A stretch of DNA of 64,000 nucleotides from Ashinkailepas kermadecensis (lineage: Eukaryota; Arthropoda; Thecostraca; Neolepadidae). Position 1 is the first letter of the stretch, and every line of letters starts with the position of its first letter. The stretch lies in assembly GCA_034440615.1 (NCBI GenBank), contig JAOTOM010004352.1:124001-188000 (forward strand), in the 5' to 3' direction. The translations under genes and the position numbers were made by a program. The notes under the pieces are model-generated. The model did not search any database and was not told the DNA's origin. It was given only the letters and a program-made list of their open reading frames with translations. Below, piece after piece: positions 22,037 to 34,367 of the stretch.

Positions 22037-24635
22037 CAAATAACGGTTATATAACTATACCACTATAGGCGGCAAATAATGGTTATATAACTATACTAAC
22101 GATATACATTTTTTTCTCTAGCGCGTAATTTGACTGACGGTGTATTGGGTGTGGCAGGTCTGTGTAAATAGTGACTTCGTGTGACCGCTTTCACCCTTAC
22201 CTGATTTGGCTGCATGGGTGTGCCGTGCACAAATGGTAGGTCTTGCCTTTGCATGAATAGCGCGCATGCAAATCTTTTCGTAGCGTTTCAGGCGTGTTTC
22301 CAAGAGCTAGTCATATATTCCAGTTGTTCAGACAAATTTCTGGGCCCGACATGAGACGTCGAGGTCACCAAAATGGAAGTCTGCCCGATGAATCATATTT
22401 TACTATGCATTGCACATAGTTCAATTTCGATCTGAACACTGGTTGGGGTCCCGAGAGCTTTAGGAGCTACCCTTCTCCCCAGTGGCGCACCTAGGGTTTG
22501 TGATGGGGGGAAAACGGATTTGGAGGGACCCACCTACCCCAAGTTAAAAATATCCGCAGATTTTGACCACTATTTTTGTGTCAAAGGGGCCCATTTTAAT
22601 TTTATAAATTAAATAACTAGTGACCAACTTGGTTGTCCTGTGGAGGGGCCAACTTGGTTGTACTGTGCATCTGGATGTTCAGCCATGTTACTGCTCTGAA
22701 ACCTATACCAAGTAAACTGTCCGAAGTGCACAAATACGTTTGCAAAGACTGCCCGCCATACCAATACCATTACCTCTTGTCTGTAATTATCTCCATGCCT
22801 AGGTACGTCCATGGTTCTTACCGTTATCCAGCAGATAGCTGCTGTCGAGATGGAACTGGTCGTCGCGATGGTCGTTCTCCATTGGTCGTTTCGTGTGAGC
22901 TGAAGTATTTACCTAAGTAACGATTTGTATTCGCTACCCCCTAGCCAAATCTAGGAAACCATTCTAGCATAGCCTTGATCCCCATAGCTTCAACAGCTGT
23001 AAAATATCAGACTTCTTCAAATTTGTCGAAACAAAGCACTACAAGGCACTTTCATTCGGCTGATCTCCATCAGTATTCATCATTTTCATTATATTTGGCA
23101 TCACAGAACAAAGAAGATATAACATATAACGACAAACGCAATTCATACGAACAAAAACTTTTCCAACTGTATTGCATTGCCTAAGACGGAACGGTCGTCC
23201 AATGCGGTACATGCACCGGTAAGGAGAAACTTCAGTGTGTAGCAAGGTCATTGCACCATCCGATCTTAGATTGGCACTGGGCATGCGCCTACTCATTTGT
23301 TGTGGGGCTACTACCAATGTCCGCACGAAATTGCAATTGCTCAGGCCATCCGCCAGTCGCAAGGACCCCGCCATTTCCACTGGAGTGACTGAGCGTCGCA
23401 AGACTCCCCAGTCATGGTCTGCCTGAGCCGACCGGCTGAAGCGTGACCACTAAATCCCCGACCTGCCCCTGCGCCCGTGATATGTCGAGACCAATCCGCA
23501 AAGCTGAACAGTGAGTAAATGTGGCAATGCAATCGCGAGCTTCACGCGGCCCGCGTCATTCACCTCCAGAGCATCCGCATGTGTTGATCAGGCATGAATC
23601 ACTTCACGTACAGACAACAGAAAAGCTGCTATTGCCCCCCCGGGTGTACCTCGTGGAACCCCAGTCCCAAATTACTGCGCATTCACGGAGGTACCTACAT
23701 GGGGCCTTAATCAAGTTTCACTCGCAGACTATGCGCAGTGTAGATACCACCTACACCGTTGCCTGGACAGCGCTCAAGCGATTTGTTCCGTACGCGCAGC
23801 CACCTTCCTCACCCTAAGCTGAAACGTAATAAATGATACATTCCAGTGCAATTATTAGTGCGTACTACGACTAATCGGGTGCCCGGTAGCCATGTGTGAT
23901 GTCATGTCGCATCGAAGAATATTCTTCACGCTATTCAAATATATTTCGTCATTTCCAATCAACGTCGGGGTAAACTCGCACGCTTAATGAACCAGCAACG
24001 AACGTGATAATTGCAGACACAACGAAACCTGCACGCATGTTGTCTCGCCGGCAGCAACACCACAGCAGAAATTTACTTCTCTATCGTTCTCCAGTTCGTA
24101 ATTCGCGTTGAAGCATATTTACCTGCCTTTCATCAATGTCTTCTCGTATGTGCTACAAACTACGCAAAACTCTGTCCCGAAGTGGCAAATGGTCCATAAC
24201 TGGTTGTGTTCGTGAGTATTCGTCACTCTCAAGATATCGCGCAGCGTCAATTTGCCTCGTGGAAGTATCTGTCATCATTCGGAGTCGGAGGACATTATTA
24301 AACTGCTACCGTGCAATCGCTTCATATATTCGTACTTGAACCCAACATCTGACATCACCTACCAACAAACGGGCGGCTCCGTATCAACACGTGCATTTAT
24401 AAGGCCGGAAGATAGCTGAATGGCTGCAACCGACATTTGGCATCGCGCTCACACATCCTCGAGCATTATGGAACACCTGCAATCAACACGGAAACAATGC
24501 ACCTTTAAAGCTCTTCTTTTCTTCCACTTCTAGCGCATTCACATATCACTACCCTTGGTCATATTCGCCAAAAGTTACGAAACCAAGGGAAGCCAACGAT
24601 CACAAGGCATATAGGGGATAAGGACGAACGCCGGC

Positions 24636-24795
24636 ATACACTGCCAGCTCAGTCGGTAGGGAGTTGGACTCCTGATCATAAGATCGTGGGTTCGAATCCC
24701 ACAACCGGTGGGATTACAGAGTCCACCCGCGACCAACCGGCGTGGGAGGTTGGTGACGCTATAAGACCCAGCAGTCGGATGCGTCGTAAAAACGA
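24636..24795 (+). mobile_element. tRNA-derived SINE copy
   Basis: A box CAGCTCAGTCGGTAGGGAG and B box GGGTTCGAATCCCAC are followed by AGAGTCCACCCGCGACCAAC, CGGCGTGGGAGGTTGG and GATGCGTCGTAAAA. The central body is shared with the 16241 copy but the tRNA head differs, so the body has been joined to more than one tRNA. Confidence 0.8.
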
Positions 24796-26693
24796 GTGTC
24801 ATACACTGCCTAAATATCGCTAGCACAGACAACCACACACGCAAACAGTCTGTTTCCGCGATCGCCCGCTTCTTTCACCATTACTCTCGACCTGGGATAG
24901 CCGCCATGCGTAGTTGTGACGCCAGCCGATCATTACAACGGACTCGATAGACATGCCGCCAAATATAACACATCGAACAGAAGTGCACCGGACTCAATAT
25001 CCACTTATGTATCACCCGATCATCAGATCGCACGAACGAAAAACACGTGTCCACAATACCGAGCTATAAGTACATCAACTGCACCGACACCGCGTGCGAA
25101 CATGTTACGACCCTGTCGCTGGGTTTATTACAACTTCTGGTTGCCATGGTGCCCATGCATGACTGCACTCGCTTTCTATCATATAAAATCGTGTAAAAAT
25201 ACCAAAATAGTGACGCTAGATGCTAGCGTAATCTCAATAACTGAGAGCGCGGATCGCCCTTTCAGAATGGACGCCCGTTGAGCAGCATTGCGGTCGGCAC
25301 ACTACAGCTCTGTGTGTGCCCCAGGTGCGTCGAAGTCGTCCCCCTGTGGACAAAGACGTGAACCGTTTATTTGAGGCGCCCGGAAGGTGGCGAATACATG
25401 GCACCTGATGGCCCAAGCAATAAGCTTGGACACCAGCCGTCAGATAAGTGATATAGAAACGTTTATTTTACACGGCTTGTATTTTATTTTTATAAATAAA
25501 ATGATTTGGTCTCACCTTGCGCCAGGGAATAATTTGGATCCAGGGTGAAGTTCGAGCGAGTCTACTTTCGCGTGTATACGGCAAAACTTCACCTGAGCGA
25601 CCCGGCCCTGCCCTGCAGGCCGCTGAAAACCTGAGCTTTTTGTCACGGCACTCAAGCTATAACTCCTTTAGTCCGAATTAGACTTGGCCTTTTAAGTTGG
25701 TCTGAGCTTTTGCCACAATATTCTCCTCGAAGCGTGCGCTTTTCGTGTACAAAGCGAAGGTCCACAGGACGGCTTGCCAGTGCCGGTCCAGTCTTCTCTG
25801 GCTCACGAGTCCGCATCATCGGACGGACCTCTGTTCAGTTGATGTGCCGTCATGTCACGTGTCCTACGAGCCCAAGTCTGAGGAGGGCGTCAGTCGCAGG
25901 GAGGATACCGTGTCGAACGGTTGTGAATAGGCAAACGGCATACACCGAGCCGGAAAGCTGAGGAACGAAAATGAGCGCGGCGCCTGTGCTAATTGGACAA
26001 TTCGGCATAGTGCATCCGAGTTTGAGACACGTACACCATCTTCGGCAGGCGAGCCAGATTTCGGCAACATTACAGCAAATTTGGGCCGGGATCGTGCATA
26101 AAATGCGTCGTAAACCACCCAATACAAACCCAAACAAACAATCTACTGACAATTATACAACAAAATCGACAAGCCATCATGTATCAATGACGGTCCATGT
26201 ACAGTGTGATAAGCACTTTATATATATATATACTAGATGCACTTAACTATCATTACTTCTGACCAGGAGTAGTTCCCCATACGTTGTATGGCCTGGACCC
26301 ACTATCTTTTCCTCAGCCCACCAACCTCTTGCTCTCTTAACATGAGCCTCTACGTGTGGGCCCCACCAATAATCTTCAAACTTCTCCACCCATGCTTCTG
26401 AGTATATTCATAGTCAGATATGTGACCGTGAGACCATCTTTTCCAAATAATTCAGTTTCGCACCTGCAACCTTTCGACCATCAGAACACCTGCGAGGTGG
26501 AACAGGATCGTCAGTGTCGACCGCTGGGGCAGACCAGCATCGGCATCAGCTTCTGGAACAATCCATCGCTCTTCGCGTCTGTCCTCCTCCGTCCATGTTC
26601 GTATCTATATCTACTCCCTTTACCCGTCTCGTCCTTGCATCAGTTTAGCTGCTGCGCTATCTATACAATCCTCGCCACCGAACTCGTACTCAC

Positions 26694-26852
26694 CTCGTCC
26701 TCCCCGAATTGGTCGTCGTCCGCCTCTTCGTACTCGAACTGGTGCTCGTCGTTGAGCTGGTCATCGTCGGGCGCCGCTCGGCCGTACTGGCCGTCGGACT
26801 CTATGAAGCGCGAGATGCCGCGCGCTGTCCGCTCGCCGTTATACTCCACCAC
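26694..26852 (-). CDS. Pdi: PDI exon: end of a' and acidic c tail
   Basis: Acceptor ctacggcag lies above 26852 and the donor is GTGAGT below 26694; 53 codons. It encodes VVEYNGERTARGISRFIESD, then an acidic run (APDDDQLNDEHQFEYEEADD) ending in FGEDE. YNGERT closes the a' fold; the acidic segment is the Ca-binding c extension of PDI. A further exon for the ER-retrieval peptide should follow but was not recognised. Confidence 0.9.
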
Positions 26853-27156
26853 CTGCCGTAGTGGAGGGCACACACTGTGATGGGGCTGGGGCCACGGGTG
26901 CCACACACTGACCGTAGCCGGTGATGTACACGTGTTTACATTCAGAAATGTTGGTGGAAATTGCACGTAACAATACAAGTATTTACAGCTGTTGTTATAA
27001 TTTTTGCACCATCGATGGTTCACAGCAATTTCATCCTAGAGGTTCATGTCCTGCAACATGCAGGTAGCACAAACTCGCTTCACTTGCATATCTGTGTACT
27101 CATGTCTGGCAGTACATGGACATGGAAATGCATTATATATTGTTATGCGAGTAATG

Positions 27157-27158
<2 letters not shown>

Positions 27159-27214
<56 letters not shown>
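27159..27214. repeat. AT dinucleotide microsatellite
   Basis: About 27 uninterrupted AT repeats in a Pdi intron. Confidence 0.98.
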
Positions 27215-27216
<2 letters not shown>

Positions 27217-27519
27217 CAGCCGTATTTGCATCTTTTGTGTCAAGACACGTCGCACTAATATTTTTAGTGACAACCGACGCCCAACTCAAAACTAATTTAG
27301 ACACAACGGGCACACACCGATGGGGCTGGAGACACAGGTGTTATGCTGTAATGGGGCTCGGGCCGCATGTGTTACGCTGTCGTGGGGATGGATGGAGCCA
27401 CATGTGGCCACACAAGACAGGGAGCTGGGGGGGGGGGGGCACAAATGGCACACCGTGCCACTCAGTCTAACTACACAGTCATCAAGCTGGCGCCCACACC
27501 CACCACAACCGCCGGCACT

Positions 27520-30500
27520 GCCGGGCATAGCGCAGCTGACTAGACCGGTACCTGCCGCAGCCCCACAGCTGACCAGACCGGCACCACAGCTGACCAGACC
27601 GGCACCACAGCTGACCAGACCAGCACCACAGCTGACCAGACCGGCACCTGCCACAGCCCCACAGCTGACCAAACCGGCACCACAGCTGATCAGACTGGCA
27701 CCACAGCTGACCAGAGCGGCACCACAGCAGACCAGACCGGCACCACAGCTGACCAGACCGGCACTACAGCTGATCAGACCGGCACCACAGCTGATCAGAC
27801 CGGCACCACAGCTGACCAGACCGGCACCACAGCTGACCAGACCGGCACCACAGCTGATCAGACCGGCACCACAGCTGACAAAACCGGCACCACAGCTGAT
27901 CAGACCGGCACCACAGCTGACCAGACCGGCACCACAGCTGATCAGACCGGCACCACAGCTGACCAGACCGGCACCACAGCTGATCAGACCGGCACCACAG
28001 CTGACAAAACCGGCACCTGCCACAGCACCACAGCTGACCAGACCGGCACCACAGCTGATCAGACCGGCACCACAGCTGATCAGACCGACACCACAGCTGA
28101 CCAGACCGACACCACAGCTGACCAGACCGGCACTACAGCTGATCAGACCGGCACCACAGCTGATCAGACCGGCACCACAGCTGATCAGACTGGCACCGCA
28201 GCTGACCAGACCGGCACCACAGCTGACCAGACCGGCACCACAGCTGACCAGACCGGCACTACAGCTGATCAGACCGGCACCTGCCACAGCCCCACAGCTG
28301 ACCAGACCGGCACTACAGCTGATCAGACCGGCACCACAGCTGACCAGACTGGCACCACAGCTGATCAGACTGGCACCACAGCTGACCAGACCGGCACCAC
28401 AGCTGATCAGACCGGCACTACAGCTGACCAGACCGGCACCACAGCTGATCAGACCGGCACCACAGCTGATCAGACCGGCACCACAGCTGACCAGACCGGC
28501 ACCACAGCTGATCAGACCGGCACCACAGCTGACCAGACCGGCACCACAGCTGACCAGACCGGCACCACAGCTGACCAGACCGGCACCTGCCACAGCCCCA
28601 CAGCTGACCAGACCAGCACCACAGCTGATCAGACCGGCACCACAGCTGACAAAACCGGCACCTGCCACAGCACCACAGCTGACCAGACCGGCACCACAGC
28701 TGATCAGACCGGCACCCCAGCTGACCAGACCGGCACCACAGCTGATCAGACCGACACCACAGCTGACCAGACCGGCACCACAGCTGATCAGACCGGCACC
28801 ACAGCTGATCAGACCGGCACCACAGCTGATCAGACCGGCACCACAGCTGACCAGACCGGCACCACAGCTGATCAGACCGGCACCACAGCTGACCAGACCG
28901 GCACCACAGCTGATCAGACCGGCACCACAGCTGACAAAACCGGCACCTGCCACAGCACCACAGCTGACCAGACCGGCACCACAGCTGATCAGACCGGCAC
29001 CACAGCTGATCAGACCGACACCACAGCTGACCAGACCGACACCACAGCTGACCAGACCGGCACTACAGCTGATCAGACCGGCACCACAGCTGATCAGACC
29101 GGCACCACAGCTGATCAGACTGGCACCGCAGCTGACCAGACCGGCACCACAGCTGACCAGACCGGCACCACAGCTGACCAGACCGGCACTACAGCTGATC
29201 AGACCGGCACCTGCCACAGCCCCACAGCTGACCAGACCGGCACCACAGCTGATCAGACCGGCACCACAGCTGATCAGACCGGCACCACAGCTGACCAGAC
29301 CGGCACCACAGCTGATCAGACCGGCACCACAGCTGACCAGACCGGCACCACAGCTGACCAGACCGGCACCTGCCACAGCCCCACAGCTGACCAGACCAGC
29401 ACCACAGCTGATCAGACCGGCACCACAGCTGACAAAACCGGCACCTGCCACAGCACCACAGCTGACCAGACCGGCACCACAGCTGATCAGACCGGCACCC
29501 CAGCTGACCAGACCGGCACCACAGCTGATCAGACCGACACCACAGCTGACCAGACCGGCACCACAGCTGATCAGACCGGCACCACAGCTGATCAGACCGG
29601 CACCACAGCTGATCAGACCGGCACCACAGCTGACCAGACCGGCACCACAGCTGATCAGACTGGCACCACAGCTGACCAGACCAGCACCACAGCTGATCAG
29701 ACCGGCACCACAGCTGACCAGACCGGCACCACAGCTGACCAGACCGGCACTACAGCTGATCAGACCGGCACCTGCCACAGCCCCACAGCTGACCAGACCG
29801 GCACTACAGCTGATCAGACCGGCACCACAGCTGACCAGACTGGCACCACAGCTGACCAGACCGGCACCACAGCTGATCAGACCGGCACCACAGCTGACCA
29901 GACCGGCACCACAGCTGATCAGACCGGCACCACAGCTGACCAGACCGGCACTACAGCTGACCAGACCGGCACCACAGCTGATCAGACCGGCACTACAGCT
30001 GACCAGACCGGCACCACAGCTGACCAGACCGGCACTACAGCTGACCAGACCGGCACCACAGCTGATCAGACCGGCACTACAGCTGACCAGACCGGCACCA
30101 CAGCTGATCAGACCGGCACCACAGCTGATCAGACCGGCACCACAGCTGATCAGACCGGCACCACAGCTGATCAGACTGGCACCACAGCTGATCAGACCGG
30201 CACCACAGCTGACAAAACCGGCACCACAGCTGATCAGACTGGCACCGCAGCTGACCAGACCGGCACCACAGCTGACCAGACCGGCACCACAGCTGACCAG
30301 ACCGGTACTACATCTGATCAGACCGGCACCTGCCACAGCCCCACAGCTGACCAGACCGGCACTACATCTGATCAGACCGGCACCTGCCACAGCCCCACAG
30401 CTGACCAGACCGGCACTACAGCTGACCAGACCGGCACCACAGCTGATCAGACCGGCACCACAGCTGACCAGACCGGCACCACAGCTGATCAGACCGGCAC

Positions 30501-30745
30501 CACAGCTGATCAGACCGGCACCACAGCTGACCAAACCGGCACCTGCCACAGCACCACAGCTGATCAGACCGGCACCACAGCTGACAAAACCGGCACCACA
30601 GCTGATCAGACTGGCACCGCAGCTGACCAGACCGGCACCACAGCTGACCAGACCGGCACCACAGCTGATCAGACCGGCACCACAGCTGACCAGACCGGCA
30701 CCACAGCTGAACAGACCGGCACCACAGCTCACCAGACCGGAACCC
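27520..30745. repeat. 3.2-kb minisatellite of a 21-bp unit with higher-order structure
   Basis: The unit is CCGGCACCACAGCTGACCAG plus A, about 150 copies, with C/T variation (GACC/GATC) and interspersed blocks containing GGCACCTGCCACAGC. Blocks recur: a stretch near 28610 repeats at about 29398, and one near 28002 at about 28932. Because 21 is a multiple of three and no stop falls in the unit, both strands stay open for over 1,200 codons. The array lies in the Pdi intron between 26852 and 30775, its edge about 30 bp from the donor of exon 30903-30775. Confidence 0.95.
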
Positions 30746-30774
30746 ACCGCCTTCTGCCGCGGTATCACACTCAC

Positions 30775-30903
30775 CTCGTTGGTGACCCTCTTCCACATCA
30801 TGATGGACGGAAAGCTGCGCGGCGCCGTGTGCGAAAGCTCGTTCTTGGTGGCGTCCATCTTGGCAATGAGCACGGACTTTGAGTTCTTGTACTTTTCCCC
30901 AAG
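30775..30903 (-). CDS. Pdi: PDI exon: a' domain core with cis-proline
   Basis: Acceptor gaccgccag lies above 30903 and the donor is GTGAGT below 30775; 43 codons. It encodes LGEKYKNSKSVLIAKMDATK, then NELSHTAPRSFPSIMMWKRV and TNE. AKMDAT and SFPSI (cis-Pro) are the conserved a' positions. The 21-bp minisatellite begins about 30 bp beyond its donor. Confidence 0.92.
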
Positions 30904-31103
30904 CTGGCGGTCAAAGGGTGGTGCTAAAGCAGGCGGTAGGGGAACTATGCCCCCCCCCCAGCTGACTGGATGATAGTACTGCGGCGCCACCCGGCCATAA
31001 CCACACGGAGGTCATGCTGGTCACCACACTGATGCCCCAGCTGGTGACCAGAGCCTCTGACCGGCAACAGTCAGCGCTTGATATAGAATACGATATAACC
31101 TCT

Positions 31104-31264
31104 GGCTGGTTATTGGTTTTACGACACATCGACCGTTGAGTCATGTAGCGTCGCCAATCTCTCACGCCGATTGGCCGCGGGCGAAGAGTAGCGACAGGCA
31201 AGGCTCGAACCCACAATCTTTCGATTGTGAGACAGGCAACTTACCCCCAGACTACTCGTCCCCA
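31104..31264 (-). mobile_element. tRNA-derived SINE with 13-bp target duplication
   Basis: A reverse-strand copy of the 16241 family: plus-strand GGTTATTGGTTTTACGACAC is the tail and CGAACCCACAATCTTTCGAT the B-box region. Flanking 13-mers CGATATAACCTCT at 31091-31103 and 31265-31277 are identical. It lies in the Pdi intron between 30903 and 31631. Confidence 0.92.
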
Positions 31265-31630
31265 CGATATAACCTCTAAGCTAGATGTTCGCAGTACATT
31301 AAGATGCCTGATCCAGGGTTGGGGAGATTGGCACTAACCCTCGCACTGATAAAACATTCATTAAGGCATGCAAACGTCAAGCACGACTCTTTTAGAACAC
31401 AGGCTACAATTGTGTACCAAATGCAGTGTTTTCGACTGCATTGCCATCGTCACCAAGCACTTCGAGTTTCGTCTCACCAATCCGCAGAGACCGTAGCCAT
31501 ACAGATGTGTTTAAAGTAGCATAACAAGCCATGTTGCAAAGCACACAATTTGCCGGGGCAAACTGTCACTTGGTCCACGGGAGCCACCCACCACGACGCA
31601 CTGAGCCTGATCAAGGGATCGAGGGCTGAC

Positions 31631-31801
31631 CTGGTCCAGCACCGGCTCCAGCTTCTTGCAGTGCCCGCACCACGGCGCGTACAGGTCCACCAGCACGTCT
31701 CTGCTCTTGTCGAACGCCACCTGATCAAAGTTTGAGCCCACCAGAACGCGGACGGGCCGGGCGTCCCAGTCGGCAGGCAGCTCTTCACTGCGCAGGAACC
31801 G
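31631..31801 (-). CDS. Pdi: PDI exon: a' domain with WCGHC active site
   Basis: Acceptor ccacacgacag lies above 31801 and the donor is GTCAGC below 31631; 57 codons. It encodes RSEELPADWDARPVRVLVGS, then NFDQVAFDKSRDVLVDLYAP, then WCGHCKKLEPVLDQ. WCGHC is the catalytic dithiol, and the linker and VLVG-x-NF strand are standard for PDI a'. This is the strongest identification in the gene. Confidence 0.93.
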
Positions 31802-32616
31802 CTGTCGTGTGGACGGGCAGCACGCTAAACATGCGGAGGTAACAGTCATAGAAACAGGAAGGCCAGTGAACAGGGTTGGAAACATAAGCTCTTCTTGGAT
31901 TGTTCGCATACAGAACATTATCCTCCGAATACAATTAGCCGCTCATTGTTTATATTTGGAGATTTAACGGCGCTCTCTTACAATGAACTGTTCCGTGATA
32001 AAGTTATCAAGATTCACTGAAAAGTGCAAACTGGGATTCTGATTTCATAGGTTTGAAGAACAATATCCTTTCTGTATTCAATTAGCCAATAATTATCCTA
32101 TCCACATACAGGATTACAACGTACAAATCCAGCTCTGCCAGTGATCCAGAAAAAAGCTGGCAGCAAATGCCAGCTATTGATTCTTATTGTCTCGATCTAT
32201 CCAATCACAAATACTGAGTATGACCCCATGAACTAAAAAAAAAAACAGTCGATCACGACCACTGGGCATCACAATTAATATGCACTTAGTGGATACTAAT
32301 CATTATTAATGATGGATATTAATTAAGCATTAATCACTAACCAACAGCACTGTTGTCTATTCACTTCTTTCATTCGAGGTTGCAACCCTCCACTCCAGAT
32401 CCACAACGGCCGCAACAAGATGCCAGAGGTGCATTTTCAAACACCCATCGAAGGCCTCAACGACAAATTGCCGACATTTCATCTTCATAGGCCTGATAAA
32501 AACAACTACGAGAATCTGTCGTCATCATTAGAAACTTCGCAAACGGCGAACGGCCTATCCAGGCGTACCTTTCAACACCCAACCGAAATACTCGGCTGCG
32601 ACTGGCTGCTGCTGAC

Positions 32617-32820
32617 CTTGAGTCGCCTGGCAAAGAACTCTGCGAGGAAGTGCCGGACTGCGTCCTCAGTGAAGGTGCCATCACCAGCCTGCGGCCGGTA
32701 CTTGGTGGTGTCGCGAGCTCCCAGCAGACGCAGCGCCGGAACTGTCTCTGCCGCCACTCCGAACCACTCCAGAATCCGAGCGAACCCCTCGCCGTCCACG
32801 TCAACCCAGACGAACCGCAC
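32617..32820 (-). CDS. Pdi: PDI exon: b' domain
   Basis: Acceptor ctgcgccag lies above 32820 and the donor is GTCAGC below 32617; 68 codons, phase 0 both sides. It encodes VRFVWVDVDGEGFARILEWF, then VPALRLLGARDTTKYRP and FTEDAVRHFLAEFFARRLK, matching the PDI b' pattern in which an FGL/ECPAVRL-type block precedes a TKYKP block. Copies of its acceptor and exon start follow at 60-bp spacing on the intron side. Confidence 0.87.
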
Positions 32821-32995
32821 CTGGCGCAGCCCAGAGCAGTTGTGTCACAGACTGCGAGGCAGGTCACAGACGAACCGCACATGGTGCAGCCCAGGGCAAC
32901 TGTGTCACAGACTGCGAGGAAGGTCACAGACGAACCGCACATGGTGCAGCCCAGAGCAGCTGTGTTACAGACTGCGAGGAAGGTCACAGCGCACG
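32807..32995 (-). repeat. 60-bp repeat carrying Pdi b' exon acceptor copies
   Basis: Plus-strand GACGAACCGCAC (antisense of the exon's first codons) and the neighbouring GGTGCAGCCCAG recur at exactly 60-bp spacing: 32809, 32869 and 32929. The first is the real exon boundary. Confidence 0.85.
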
Positions 32996-33084
32996 GGGAA
33001 CGCCACCGTTCACCGGCAGGTCAGAATTCAGAGAACAGAACGCAGCACTTAGTTCACGTCAGTCTAGAAGAAGAAGAAGAATCT

Positions 33085-33190
33085 TGGGTTGTTTTACGAC
33101 GCATTCAACCGCTAGGTCATATAGCGTCGCCAATCTCTCACGCCGATTGGTCGCGGGTGGACTCGGCAATGTCGTCGGTTGCGAGATTTA
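33085..33190 (-). mobile_element. SINE body fragment
   Basis: Plus strand TTTTACGACGCATTCAACCG, then CGTCGCCAATCTCTCACGCC and GATTGGTCGCGGGTGGACTC. This is the central body and tail of the 24636-type SINE in reverse. Its tRNA head is cut short where the next SINE begins. Confidence 0.75.
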
Positions 33191-33192
33191 GT

Positions 33193-33322
33193 TAGTTAGT
33201 TATTTATTTGGGCTTTAGGGCGCTTCGACCAGAATTGATCATTCGCGTCCGGTTGCGAGATTCGAACACAAAAGCTTTCAATCAAGAGTCCGACACTCTA
33301 CCGACTGAGCTACCGCGGCCCC
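33193..33322 (-). mobile_element. tRNA-derived SINE, full head and short tail
   Basis: On the minus strand: GGGGCCGCGGTAGCTCAGTC (A box), GTGTTCGAATCTCGCAACCG (B box), then GAAGCGCCCTAAAGCCCAAA and a TAAC-repeat tail. This is a second SINE family (tail type CGCCCTAAAGCCC); loose matches to its tail occur at 7400, 49630, 51505 and 53170. The intact internal promoter boxes suggest recent activity. Confidence 0.8.
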
Positions 33323-33858
33323 TCACGTCAGTCTATTTACGGCAGGTGGAAGACTACAGGGAGGAACACAGTATGCAGAGCAGGTCACAATACACGTGGC
33401 AAGACACCGTACATGAGGCAGACCACAACACATTGCACGGGTTACAGTGTACAGGATGCACCATGGTAAATGGGTCAAGTAACAGCAAACAAGATCACAC
33501 TGCTCAGGAATACTACAGTACCTGGGCAAGTCAGCATATATGAATCATGTCACAGAAGCAGATCTAGTATATGAACAAGTTGCAGTAAACATATCAGGTC
33601 TCAAAACTTGGGCAGGTCACATAGCACTGGGCAGGTCACAGTACACAGACATAGGCCACAGGATGTAAGATGAGTCATAACCAATGCGGGGATCGCGGTT
33701 CACGAGGACGGTCACGTATGTAATGGTATGCAAAACGACTTCCCCAAGCGGCAGTGCTCACCACACAAATGATCACTCACCAAACAGCATCTTGCATCCC
33801 ACTGATCTCACTTTCCCTGCACCAATGACCTTACTTGCCCAGACCTGTGACCTCTCAC

Positions 33859-34268
33859 CTGTCCGCGGTACTGCCTGGCCAGCCGCCGCATCAGTTCGCT
33901 CCTCTCCGCCGCCAGGCCGTCGTGCCTCATGAACAGCAGCAGACTGGTGGTGGCCGCGCGGCCGAACACCTCGTCGTACGAGCCCTCGTCGAGACGCAGC
34001 AGCGGAGGCGTGCTGCTCACGGCCCGCCGCAGCCAGCCGGCCAGGCCAGCGGCGCTGAGCGCGCCCCTGTACTCGGTGTCGGCGTCAGTGCCGAGCAGAC
34101 GCACGGACGGCAGTGCGGCCGAGGGGTGGCGGCGCGCCGACAGAGGCGCCGCCGTCACGTCCAGCCGCGCCAGCCGCACAGCCAGGTCTGCTGCCGCCTC
34201 GGACAGGTGGTGCCCCAGCGCCGCGCAGGTCGAGCAGTCGGCGCCATCTGCGGCAGAGAGCAGCGCCA
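33859..34268 (-). CDS. Pdi: PDI exon: b-type (or degenerate a) domain plus start of b'
   Basis: Acceptor gattatcag lies just above 34268 and the donor is GTGAGA below 33859; phase 1 in, phase 0 out. The first half (ALLSAADGADCSTCAALGHH, then LPSVRLL) has a thioredoxin-like layout with CSTC where CGHC would be. The second half (LLRLDEGSYDEVFG, then TTSLLLFMR) matches the b-to-b' linker and first b' strand of PDI. Coding bias is extremely GC-rich. Confidence 0.78.
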
Positions 34269-34367
34269 CTGATAATCACACCCCACACAAGCATACTGAT
34301 AACATATATTTGTTTATTTATTTCACGATACATGCCCTCCACGTACAGTGGCTGTTATGGACAATAT

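Larger units (their letters stand above)
20926..26693. other. intergenic / possible Pdi 3' region, no exon recognised
   Basis: Mixed-composition sequence with SINEs at 21893 and 24636 and a hAT-like end CAGTGGCGCACCTAGGG at about 22482 (no partner end seen). Minus-strand AATAAA motifs at about 25450-25500 could be polyadenylation signals for Pdi. The missing last Pdi exon should lie here, but none with a KDEL-like end and fitting phase was found. Confidence 0.5.
26694..34268 (-). other. Pdi: gene model: protein disulfide isomerase (internal and C-terminal exons)
   Basis: PDI forms and rearranges disulfide bonds in the ER lumen. Five minus-strand exons join in phase: 34268-33859, 32820-32617, 31801-31631, 30903-30775 and 26852-26694, about 357 codons. 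Order seen: a thioredoxin-fold domain with CSTC (b, or a degenerate a), b', a' with APWCGHCKKLEP, and an acidic tail (PDDDQLNDEHQFEYEEADDD). This follows the a-b-b'-a'-c plan of PDI/P4HB. Missing in the window: the signal peptide and first a domain (no second WCGHC-type motif up to 39.77 kb), and the final exon with a KDEL-like end, which must lie below 26694. Minus-strand AATAAA signals at about 25450-25500 could serve the 3' end. Confidence 0.85.

Noticed and set aside
26356..26880. Plus-strand frame of 174 codons.
   Set aside because: Antisense shadow of the acidic-tail Pdi exon 26694-26852.
27292..30990. Overlapping 1,217- and 1,232-codon open frames on both strands.
   Set aside because: They are produced by a 21-bp tandem repeat without stops; only the last part overlaps a true Pdi exon (30775-30903).
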